A stretch of DNA of 16,734 nt from Comamonas sp. lk (GTDB lineage Bacteria; Pseudomonadota; Gammaproteobacteria; Burkholderiales; Burkholderiaceae_C), in assembly GCA_945898105.1 (NCBI GenBank), contig CAMDHL010000015.1:1-16734 (forward strand), given 5' to 3'. The notes under the pieces are model-generated. The model saw only the letters and a program-made list of their open reading frames with translations. It searched no databases and was not told the DNA's origin. The position numbers and the translations under genes were made by a program. Below, one piece after another: positions 1 to 8,531 of the stretch. Positions within the stretch are counted from its first letter, which is position 1. Each line of letters opens with the position of its first letter.

Positions 1-530
1 TGCAAACAGCGCGAGAGTACGGTGACCGGCACCTTTTGCGGATCCGTGGTTGCAAGCACAAACTTCAAATAGTCCGGTGGCTCTTCCAGGGTTTTGAGCA
101 TGGCATTAAAGGCATGCCCCGTCAGCATATGCACCTCGTCAATCATGAAGACCTTAAAGCGTCCCTGCACCGGCTTGTAAACCGCCTGTTCCAGCAACGC
201 TTGCACCTCGTCAACACCCCGGTTGGATGCCGCATCGAGCTCGGTGTAGTCCACAAAACGACCCGCATCAATTTCAGTACAGGCCGAACACACACCACAA
301 GGCGTGGCGGTAATGCCGCCCTGCCCGTCAGCACCTTGGCAATTGAGCGATTTGGCCAAAATCCGGGACACCGTGGTCTTACCTACGCCCCGGGTACCGG
401 TAAAAAGATAGGCGTGGTGCAGGCGCTGCGTCGAGAGCGCGTTGCCCAACGCTTGCACCACATGGGCCTGGCCCACCATTTCCGCAAAATTGCGCGGACG
501 GTATTTGCGGGCAAGTACAAGATAGGACAT
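1..530 (-). CDS. dnaX: DNA polymerase III subunit tau/gamma, N-terminal part (3' end outside window)
   Basis: This is the clamp-loader ATPase that assembles the polymerase III holoenzyme and loads the beta clamp. Reading leftward from ATG at 528-530 gives 176 residues that begin MSYLVLARKYRPRNF, a hallmark DnaX start. The AAA+ landmarks are in order: Walker A GTRGVGKT (45-52), zinc-module cysteines C64, C78, C81 and C84, Walker B with D131-E132 (DEVHML), a sensor-1 region around ATTDPQK, and LSRC near 172-175. The frame is open to the window edge, so only the N-terminal third is visible and the usual tau/gamma frameshift region cannot be judged. No clear Shine-Dalgarno stands before the ATG. 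A predicted hairpin (554-607) lies in the leader. Identity is near certain. Confidence 0.97.
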   Translation of the reverse strand, partial: MSYLVLARKYRPRNFAEMVGQAHVVQALGNALSTQRLHHAYLFTGTRGVGKTTVSRILAKSLNCQGADGQGGITATPCGVCSACTEIDAGRFVDYTELDAASNRGVDEVQALLEQAVYKPVQGRFKVFMIDEVHMLTGHAFNAMLKTLEEPPDYLKFVLATTDPQKVPVTVLSRCL

Positions 531-698
531 AGGACGATTCTAAGGTGGCCGGTCCGAGGGTACCCTTCAGTGGTGCCCGAACTCAGCTGCCAGGGTTATG
601 CCCTCGGCGCCGATAATGCGTCGCGCATTGGAGGGCCGCATGTCGCCCTATAAACACCAATCCGCTATATTGCCTGCTAGGAATGGAGGAGACCTTTT
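531..698. other. Divergent intergenic region dnaX / AbfD-like gene
   Basis: This 168-bp spacer separates two genes that point away from each other, so it must hold both promoters. I cannot assign either firmly. On the plus strand TTGGAG (628-633) and TATAAA (649-654) resemble -35 and -10 boxes but with a short 15-base spacing, and TATATT (666-671) is a second -10-like candidate. A strong ribosome site for the plus-strand gene, GGAGGAG at 685-691, sits 7 bases before its ATG. I found no conserved 4.5S RNA core, although ffs lies beside dnaX in some bacteria. Confidence 0.5.
554..607. promoter_or_regulatory. Inverted repeat in the dnaX leader / divergent intergenic region
   Basis: CCGAGGG at 554-560 is perfectly complementary to CCCTCGG at 601-607. 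Inside it, CCCT (563-566) can pair with AGGG (592-595) across a small asymmetric internal loop, giving a two-step stem of 7+4 bp. It lies 24 bases before the dnaX start, so the RNA form would sit in the dnaX 5' leader. It is not followed by a T-run on either strand, which argues against a simple intrinsic terminator. The function is inferred. Confidence 0.4.
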
Positions 699-2363
699 AT
701 GAATATGCCTGTACCCGCCTCGCTGTTAATGAGCGGACTAGATTACCGCGAATCCTTGCGCCGCTACCGACCACGTGTTTTTCTTGACGGACATCTGGTG
801 GAATCGGTGGTTGACGAACCAGGCTTTGCCCCCGGTATGAATGCTATCGGACTCACCTACGACTACGCCCTCAAGCCGCAATACGCCAAGGTTATGACGG
901 CAGTTCAACAAAGCAGCGGTAAGACCGTTAACCGCCTTACCCATATCAACACGAGTGCCGGCGACCTGCTCAACAAATTAGAAGCCGTACGCCTGGTTTG
1001 CCAGGAGACAGGTTGCGCCCAGCGTTACCTCACGCACGACGCCATCAACGCCATCGGTCAGGTTAGCGCGCGCATCGATGACGCCAAAGGCAGCACCGAG
1101 CACACCGCGAAATTCTTGAACTATATGCACCGGGTACAGGACCAAGACTTGACCCTAGGTGTGGCCATGACCGACGCCAAAGGTGACCGGGGCCTGCGCC
1201 CCCACCAGCAAGGCAACCGGGACAGCTATGTTCACATCGTCGACTACCACGCAAAGCACAACGGGCAGCACGGGATTGTGATTTCGGGAACCAAAGCCAT
1301 CGTTACCGGCGCCCCCTACATGCATGAATTGCTGGTGATGCCGTGCCGCAATATGGGACACGCCGATGCCGACTTTGCAGTCTGCTGCGCAGTGCCGATT
1401 GACGCGCCGGGCTTAACCATCATCTCCCGCCCGGCGGGCCGCCCAGGCGAACCCGAACACGGCGCGCCCCTTTTCAGCAGCAAATACGGCCAAAGCACGG
1501 CGGTCTGTATGTTTGACAAAGTGTTTGTCCCCATGGAAAACGTGTTTTACGCGGGCGAATGGGAACACTCAGGCTATTTGACCTACAACTACGCCACCCA
1601 CCACCGCCACACCTGCATTGGCGCGCGTGCCGGTTTTGGTGATTTGCTAATTGGCGCGGGCGCGCTGATGTGCGAAGCCAATGGCTTTGACCCTGGCCAA
1701 GAAAGCCATTTGCGCGAACAAATGGTGGAACTCATCACAATCACCGAGAGCTTTTACGCCTGCGGCGTTGCGGCAAGCGTCTATGGAAAGGAAGACCCGT
1801 ACAGCCACAGCTTTGTGCCCGACGCGGTGTTTTCCAATATCGGCAAACTGTTGCTGGCCACCAAAATTTATGACATGCACCGCATTGCGCACTACGTCAG
1901 CGGCGGCCTGATCGTCACCCTACCCGGCCCAGACGAAGACCACAACCCAGAAACCGGCGCCAAGCTCAGCGAGGTGCTGCGCGCCAACCCGGACGTCCCC
2001 TACGAACAACGTATACAGACCGCCCGCTTTATCGAAGACCTGACGGCTGGCTACCAAGGCGGCTGGTATTCCGTGATCAGCCTGCACGGCGGCGGCTCGC
2101 CGGCGGCCATGAAGCAGGAGATTTACCGCAACTACCCCATAGGCTCCAAAGTAGAGCTGGTGGAGCGCCTGCTCGAACGTGGTGTTGCGGCCGATGGCTC
2201 TGCCGCCCCCGCACCGCACGACCCGGCTCGTGCTATCACCCAAAACCGCCAGCCAGGTAAATGTTGTGATACCGGCTGTACCGTGCCGGGGACGCCGATG
2301 ATGGTAGATTTACCCACGGTCGAGGCGACGCTGCCATCCAAACGTGTTAGCGCCAAGCCCTGA
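699..2363 (+). CDS. AbfD/HpaB-superfamily flavoprotein, exact reaction unknown
   Basis: The 554-residue protein belongs to the family that holds 4-hydroxybutyryl-CoA dehydratase (AbfD) and 4-hydroxyphenylacetate 3-hydroxylase (HpaB), which has an acyl-CoA-dehydrogenase-like FAD fold. Visible landmarks are AMTDAKGDRGLRP (156-168), VFVPMENVF (275-283), GARAGFGDLLIGAG (308-321) and SLHGGGSP (461-468). By eye against AbfD as I remember it, cluster ligands C99 and H292 correspond to C106 and H302, but C103 and C299 correspond to Y110 and A309. The AbfD residues E257, Y296 and E455 correspond to T267, C306 and I460. A [4Fe-4S] dehydratase is therefore unlikely, and a flavin enzyme on an aromatic or acyl-CoA substrate is more plausible. 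It has a C-terminal extension with C522, C523 and C527. The start is supported by GGAGGAG 7 bases upstream. It converges, 8 bases apart, on a crotonase gene, suggesting a shared CoA pathway. The family is sure; the function is not. Confidence 0.85.
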   Translation: MNMPVPASLLMSGLDYRESLRRYRPRVFLDGHLVESVVDEPGFAPGMNAIGLTYDYALKPQYAKVMTAVQQSSGKTVNRLTHINTSAGDLLNKLEAVRLVCQETGCAQRYLTHDAINAIGQVSARIDDAKGSTEHTAKFLNYMHRVQDQDLTLGVAMTDAKGDRGLRPHQQGNRDSYVHIVDYHAKHNGQHGIVISGTKAIVTGAPYMHELLVMPCRNMGHADADFAVCCAVPIDAPGLTIISRPAGRPGEPEHGAPLFSSKYGQSTAVCMFDKVFVPMENVFYAGEWEHSGYLTYNYATHHRHTCIGARAGFGDLLIGAGALMCEANGFDPGQESHLREQMVELITITESFYACGVAASVYGKEDPYSHSFVPDAVFSNIGKLLLATKIYDMHRIAHYVSGGLIVTLPGPDEDHNPETGAKLSEVLRANPDVPYEQRIQTARFIEDLTAGYQGGWYSVISLHGGGSPAAMKQEIYRNYPIGSKVELVERLLERGVAADGSAAPAPHDPARAITQNRQPGKCCDTGCTVPGTPMMVDLPTVEATLPSKRVSAKP

Positions 2364-2371
2364 ATCGAAGG

Positions 2372-3508
2372 CTAGGCGCTCTTAGCGGCCTTGCGTTTGG
2401 CTTTTTCCTTGGACTTGGTTTTTCCTTTTTTTTCTGACTTTGCAACGCGTTTGCCACTTACATCGCGTGACCACACAGACCGTGCGTCGGGCGCCGGCGG
2501 TTCCATAAATGCATCGCCGAAATCGCCTGGACCAGGCTCAGGCAGCGGGCGCCCGCTGTCGCGCCATTCCACCGCTGCCGGGAAACCATAGGTCTGGGCA
2601 TAGCGCTTAAACCATAAACCTTCGGGCGAATGGCGGGTGATGCCGTCAAACACATTAGCAAACATTTGCGTCTGCTCCAGGCCCATGGCATCTATGGCCT
2701 GGTTGATGACCAACTTATTCATCATCAACTGATTTTTCGGGACTCCGGCAATGCGTTCAGCCAGGTCCTGCACCACGGCATCAAGTTTGGCAAGGGGCGC
2801 CACCTCGGTAGCCAAACCCCATTCAAAAGCTTGCTTGCCGTCGATCAAATCGCCCGTCAGCATCATGCGCTTGGCACGCATCGCGCCTAACCGGTACACC
2901 CACATCGCCGGGCTGGGGCAACCCCAGACACGAACCGGCATGTAGCCAATACGTGCTTTGTCCTCCATCACGATGAAGTCGCAGCAGGTGGCAATATCAC
3001 TCCCGCCAGCAGCCGCATACCCATGTACACGCGCAATCGTGGGTTTATACGAGCGCCAAAGACTCATAAAGTCTTCGGTATTACGCTTCATGAATTTGTA
3101 GTCGATCATCGGGTCCCAGGGCATGGGTTGCGTGATCACGTTGGTGGGGTCGCCCTCGGCATAGTGTTTCAGGTCGTAACCGGCACAAAACGCATCGCCC
3201 GCGCCACGCAACACAATCACATGCACACGGTCATCGGCATTGGCTAGTTCCACCGCCTGGCGGATTTCGCCTGGCATCTCATCATTGATCGCGTTCAGAC
3301 GTTCGGGCCGGTTGAGCGTGATGGTGGCAATACGGCCCTGCACTGCAATATGCAAGGTGGAAAATACGTGGTCGGCGTTCACGCTGGCCATGCGCTTGCC
3401 TAGGGCTGCAGCGGGCTTGGTCGTGTTTTTAGAGGAAGCAGCGCGTGGTTTTTTGGCTGCCTTCTTGGCTGCCGGCGCTGCCTTTTTGTCAGTGGATTTA
3501 CTTGCCAT
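2372..3508 (-). CDS. Crotonase-family protein (enoyl-CoA hydratase/isomerase) with lysine-rich tails at both ends
   Basis: The 378-residue protein has a crotonase core of about residues 48-300. The two oxyanion-hole segments are seen as [13 protein letters not shown] (102-114) and [12 protein letters not shown] (162-173). Where classical hydratases have two catalytic glutamates, this one has D171 and a non-acidic stretch [11 protein letters not shown] (188-198), so simple hydration of enoyl-CoA is not assured. Residues 1-39 are Lys/Ala/Pro-rich and residues 351-378 carry about eleven lysines, like histone-H1-type tails. The ATG at 3506-3508 has AAAGG about 9 bases upstream. A later start at Met40 would remove the N-terminal tail but not the C-terminal one. 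It lies 21 bases after a second crotonase gene, probably in one operon, and converges on the AbfD-like gene. The fold is certain; the substrate is unknown. Confidence 0.88.
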   Translation of the reverse strand: MASKSTDKKAAPAAKKAAKKPRAASSKNTTKPAAALGKRMASVNADHVFSTLHIAVQGRIATITLNRPERLNAINDEMPGEIRQAVELANADDRVHVIVLRGAGDAFCAGYDLKHYAEGDPTNVITQPMPWDPMIDYKFMKRNTEDFMSLWRSYKPTIARVHGYAAAGGSDIATCCDFIVMEDKARIGYMPVRVWGCPSPAMWVYRLGAMRAKRMMLTGDLIDGKQAFEWGLATEVAPLAKLDAVVQDLAERIAGVPKNQLMMNKLVINQAIDAMGLEQTQMFANVFDGITRHSPEGLWFKRYAQTYGFPAAVEWRDSGRPLPEPGPGDFGDAFMEPPAPDARSVWSRDVSGKRVAKSEKKGKTKSKEKAKRKAAKSA

Positions 3509-3529
3509 GTGAGATGCCTTTGTACTGCT

Positions 3530-4333
3530 TTAAATAGAAGAAAAATCGCCATGGCGGCCCAAGCCACCCTTAAAACGCCCTGCTCCGCCCACGCCTTCTT
3601 GCACCAGGCATTCCAGGCCGTTGTACCACTCCTTACGCATGGCATCGCGCACGGTTTCGCCATGTTGCATGTAAATCGAGCGTCGGTCTGCGCGCACGCA
3701 GGCCTGCGGGAATCGGGCAATTTCAGCGGCTAATTTTTCCGCTTCCAACCGCGCTTGGCCGTGCGGTACTAAGCGCTCACAGGCGCCTATGGCCAAGGCC
3801 TCGGTGGCCGGCACTTTGCGCCCGGTCAAGGTAATTTCCATTGCCCGGCCCATACCCACCAAGCGCGGCAGGCGTACCGTGCCGCCATCAAGCAAGGGGA
3901 TGCCCCAGCGCCGGCAATAAACACCAAAGTAGGCGTCTTCCGCCATCACGCGCATATCGCACCACAGTGCCAATTCAAAACCCCCAGCCACTGCCGGACC
4001 TTCCACCGCCGCGATCACCGGTTTGGACAAGTCCAGACGTGTGGGACCCAAAGGACCACGCGGCGCGCGGCGAGTCGGGTCAATCGGGTAATCAATGTCG
4101 GTGAGCGGGCGCTCCGAATCGGTCAGCGTACTGGCGTATTTCAAATCCCAACCCGCGCAAAAGGCGCCGCCTTCTCCCCACAAGACGGCGACGCTGGCGC
4201 TATCGTCTTGATCAAACTCCTCAAAGGCGGCGACCAGAGCCTCGGCACTGTCCGGGTCCATCGCGTTGCGCGCCTCTTCAAACCGACTGTGGATGATGGT
4301 CCATACCGATGCATTTTTTTCAATCCGTACCAT
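3530..4333 (-). CDS. Crotonase-family enoyl-CoA hydratase/isomerase
   Basis: The 267 residues are the usual length for a single-domain crotonase. Oxyanion-hole segments are GEGGAFCAGWDLK (53-65) and EGPAVAGGFELALWCD (111-126). E120 matches the first catalytic Glu of rat enoyl-CoA hydratase, while the second Glu position falls at about C140 in FGVYCRRWG. IPLLDGGTVRLPRLVG (145-160) follows and offers D149 as a possible acid/base. The missing second Glu leaves hydratase, isomerase or a related CoA reaction open. The ATG at 4331-4333 is preceded by AGGAG (4343-4347) with 9 bases of spacing. It is the first gene of a likely two-gene unit with the tailed crotonase. An imperfect palindrome (4409-4435) lies about 76 bases upstream. 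Confidence 0.9.
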   Translation of the reverse strand: MVRIEKNASVWTIIHSRFEEARNAMDPDSAEALVAAFEEFDQDDSASVAVLWGEGGAFCAGWDLKYASTLTDSERPLTDIDYPIDPTRRAPRGPLGPTRLDLSKPVIAAVEGPAVAGGFELALWCDMRVMAEDAYFGVYCRRWGIPLLDGGTVRLPRLVGMGRAMEITLTGRKVPATEALAIGACERLVPHGQARLEAEKLAAEIARFPQACVRADRRSIYMQHGETVRDAMRKEWYNGLECLVQEGVGGAGRFKGGLGRHGDFSSI

Positions 4334-4408
4334 GTCATTTATCTCCTGGTGCTTGGTTTTTTAGTCATGTGCTTTTCGCCGGACGGGGCCCAGCGGCGCG
4401 CATGGAGG

Positions 4409-4435
4409 TGCGCTAGCGCCATCTATGCTAGTGCA
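4409..4435. promoter_or_regulatory. Imperfect palindrome upstream of the crotonase pair
   Basis: TGCGCTAGC (4409-4417) and GCTAGTGCA (4427-4435) form a 9-bp inverted repeat with one mismatch (a G-T pair if transcribed), separated by 9 bases. It lies between the stop of the metalloprotease gene and the start of the crotonase gene, both on the minus strand. On that strand a T5 run comes before the stem and not after it, so it is not a normal intrinsic terminator. An operator for the crotonase operon is one reading. The rest of the 4334-4479 spacer shows no gene. Confidence 0.35.
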
Positions 4436-4479
4436 AAAAGCAGGCGGCGCTGGCAGGCTTGTGGCCGAGCATCCGCGAA

Positions 4480-5151
4480 TTAAGGCTTGGTCTGATTGGC
4501 CTGTATGCAACGGGCAATATCGCAGGCCGTAGGCAGCGTGGCGCGGTACTCAAAACCAGGCCGGGGTAAGCTGCCGTCGCGAGCAAAACAGCGCTCGCCT
4601 TTGCCGTTGTCGTAATAGGAGGTGACATCAACACAGCGCCGGGAATGGGCCATCAACCCAAAGTGATGCCCCATTTCGTGAGAAATCACCATTTGCAGCG
4701 TCTCGCGCGCGTCATGCGCTGGGTTGCGGGTATTGAGCAAACGAAACATCGCTGGGCTCATGGCCAGCAGGCCCCGGCCCAGATCCGCTTGGGCAAAATT
4801 TCCGCCACTGTTTTTTTCACTCCATTGGACTACCACAGCCCCATCGGACAAGGCGGTATCTGGCTTGAAACGTTGCACTGCGTTAGGCACGCCACAAGGC
4901 GACCAGGCCAGTGCAGACCTTTGCACCGCAGCCAATACCTGTTCTTCGGAAAACCACTCCGGCGCGCCGCTATGGTCATACACAAATAGCAGCGAAGGCT
5001 TGTTCACCGGTCGGTCACGGCCATCACCCCAGGTCACGATTTCGCCGGGCAGGCACTGCGCCATTTCCCGATCGCGCACGGTCTGCGCAGAAAGCGTCAG
5101 GCTAAGAAATGCCAATGCCGCAGAAACCGCGACAAGTAAGTTAGGCCTCAT
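4480..5151 (-). CDS. Exported metzincin-like zinc metalloprotease (M10/M12-type motif)
   Basis: The 223-residue protein starts with a signal peptide: a hydrophobic stretch at about residues 5-20, with likely cleavage after A22 (LSA|QT), so it should act in the periplasm or outside. HEMGHHFGLMAH (158-169) fits the metzincin zinc motif HExxHxxGxxH, with H158, H162 and H168 as ligands and E159 as general base. The usual Met-turn after it is not obvious: TSYYDNG (177-183) stands in the expected place. Mature cysteines C33, C86, C173, C188, C210 and C215 could form disulfides. The start ATG directly follows the TAA of the glutathione transferase gene with no spacer and no clear ribosome site, suggesting coupled translation. 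Protease identity is good; substrate and subfamily are unknown. Confidence 0.82.
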   Translation of the reverse strand: MRPNLLVAVSAALAFLSLTLSAQTVRDREMAQCLPGEIVTWGDGRDRPVNKPSLLFVYDHSGAPEWFSEEQVLAAVQRSALAWSPCGVPNAVQRFKPDTALSDGAVVVQWSEKNSGGNFAQADLGRGLLAMSPAMFRLLNTRNPAHDARETLQMVISHEMGHHFGLMAHSRRCVDVTSYYDNGKGERCFARDGSLPRPGFEYRATLPTACDIARCIQANQTKP

Positions 5152-5787
5152 TTAAGCGTCCGCTCGCATGGGCACCGCAAATCCACGTTGCACGGCGGGA
5201 CGCGCCATCATGGACTGGTACCAACGCTGCACCTGCGGAAAATCGACCAAATCAACTTTATGGCGCGGATGTCGCCAAACCCAGCCCAGCAGCGCGAAAT
5301 CGGCGATGGACAAGTCCCCCGCGAAATAGCTGCGCCCCTGCAAGCGCCGGTCCATCACACCATACAGGCGGCGTGTCTCAGCCATAAAGCGCTCTAGACC
5401 ATAGCGCCGATCAGCCTCCGAAGCCAAGGCAATAAAGTGGTGTACCTGCCCGGGCATCGGGCCAAAGCCGCCCATCTGGAACATCAGCCACTCCAAGACC
5501 TCTACGCGCGCGCGGCCCTCATGTGGCAAAAAAAGACCGGTTTTTTCGGCGAGGTACATCAATATGGCGCCGGACTCGAAAACACTAATGGGCTGGCCGT
5601 CCGGCCCGTCCGGGTCCACGATGGCAGGAATTTTGTTATTCGGGCTGATGCGGATAAACGCCGGATCGAACTGTTGGCCAGCGCCAATATCGACCACGTG
5701 CACGGTATAGGGCAAGCCCATTTCTTCCAGCGCAACACTGATTTTTCGCCCGTTGGGCGTATCAAAGGCAAATAATTCAATAGTCAA
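5152..5787 (-). CDS. yfcG: Glutathione transferase of the Nu class (YfcG/YghU-like disulfide reductase)
   Basis: This 211-residue cytosolic GST closely follows E. coli YfcG, which has disulfide-bond reductase activity. The N-terminal thioredoxin-fold part shows the class motif TPNGRK (10-15), the cis-Pro region SPNNKIPAIVD (48-58) and glutathione-binding ESGAI (71-75). The all-helical domain follows, with SIADFA for the N-capping box. The start is TTG at 5785-5787, chosen because GAGGGG (5794-5799) sits 6 bases upstream and the YfcG-like N-terminus begins there. It comes 51 bases after def on the same strand, and its stop abuts the ATG of the exported metalloprotease. I saw no terminator between def and this gene, so read-through from the smc-ligA-def unit is possible. 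The subclass call is from memory of YfcG. Confidence 0.9.
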   Translation of the reverse strand: MTIELFAFDTPNGRKISVALEEMGLPYTVHVVDIGAGQQFDPAFIRISPNNKIPAIVDPDGPDGQPISVFESGAILMYLAEKTGLFLPHEGRARVEVLEWLMFQMGGFGPMPGQVHHFIALASEADRRYGLERFMAETRRLYGVMDRRLQGRSYFAGDLSIADFALLGWVWRHPRHKVDLVDFPQVQRWYQSMMARPAVQRGFAVPMRADA

Positions 5788-5793
5788 GACAAG

Positions 5794-5799
5794 CCCCTC
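5794..5799 (-). promoter_or_regulatory. Ribosome binding site supporting the TTG start of the GST gene
   Basis: On the minus strand GAGGGG lies 6 bases before a TTG. No ATG or GTG start lies near the conserved N-terminus, so this site decides the start. Confidence 0.6.
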
Positions 5800-5838
5800 G
5801 GTTCAAGGCTCGACAAGCTTTACCAGCAGGCGCAAACA

Positions 5839-6377
5839 TCAATCATCCTCACTGGCCGCGATGCCAGGAAACAATATCTCGGTGAACCCGAATTGCGAAA
5901 AATCGGTCATGCGCATGGGGTAGAGTTTCCCCCACAAATGGTCGCATTCATGCTGTACGACACGCGCATGGAAACCATCGACTGTGCGGTCTATCGGATC
6001 GCCAAAAGCGTCCCAGCCGGTGTAACGTATGCGGCCCCAGCGTGGTACCACGCCGCGCAAACCTGGCACGGACAAACAACCTTCCCAATCCGACTCTTGC
6101 TCGTCGCCTATTGGCGTAACGGTTGGGTTGACCAGCACCGTGCGCGGTACCAATGGCCGATCCGGGTAGCGTGGATTGCGCTCTTCCGAACCAAATAGCA
6201 CTACCTGCAAGTCCACACCGATTTGCGGCGCAGCCAAGCCTGCACCGTTAGCTGCGCGCATGGTGTCCAGCAGGTCTGTCACCAATAAATGCAAAGCGTC
6301 GGTATCAAATTGCGGCACCTCTTGCGCCATACGCAACAAGCGCGGGTCGCCCATTTTCAAAATTTCGCGAACTGCCA

Positions 6378-6378
<1 letters not shown>
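5839..6378 (-). CDS. def: Peptide deformylase
   Basis: It removes the formyl group from the N-terminal methionine of nascent proteins in the cytoplasm. The 179 residues hold all three family motifs: [10 protein letters not shown] (45-54), EGCLSVPG (99-106) and QHECDHLWG (142-150). C101, H143 and H147 are the metal ligands and E144 the catalytic acid. Its ATG overlaps the ligA stop by one base (TAATG), and its ribosome site GGAGG lies inside the last codons of ligA, 7 bases upstream. The gene is therefore coupled to ligA rather than placed beside fmt. Whether it is the only deformylase of the genome cannot be told from here. Sequence and length are ordinary. Confidence 0.97.
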
Positions 6379-8459
<2,081 letters not shown>

Positions 8460-8531
8460 CTAGGCCCTACTTTCTCAGGAGGAAAGTCGAAGCGCGCAAT
8501 CTTCGCGCCCGCTTTGATGGCCGCCACAACG

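Noticed and set aside
36..653. 205-residue plus-strand frame across the left end
   Set aside because: It is antisense to dnaX, whose AAA+ motifs are unambiguous in the opposite frame. The frame has no recognisable domain.
531..660. 4.5S signal recognition RNA beside dnaX
   Set aside because: The conserved GGAAGCAGCC core was not found on either strand, despite the hairpin.
699..2363. Naming the flavoprotein abfD or hpaB
   Set aside because: Key AbfD ligands and catalytic residues appear replaced, and HpaB specificity cannot be shown from the sequence, so no symbol is given.
4409..4440. Intrinsic terminator behind the metalloprotease gene
   Set aside because: The T-run precedes the stem on the minus strand, and the plus-strand form is followed by A residues.
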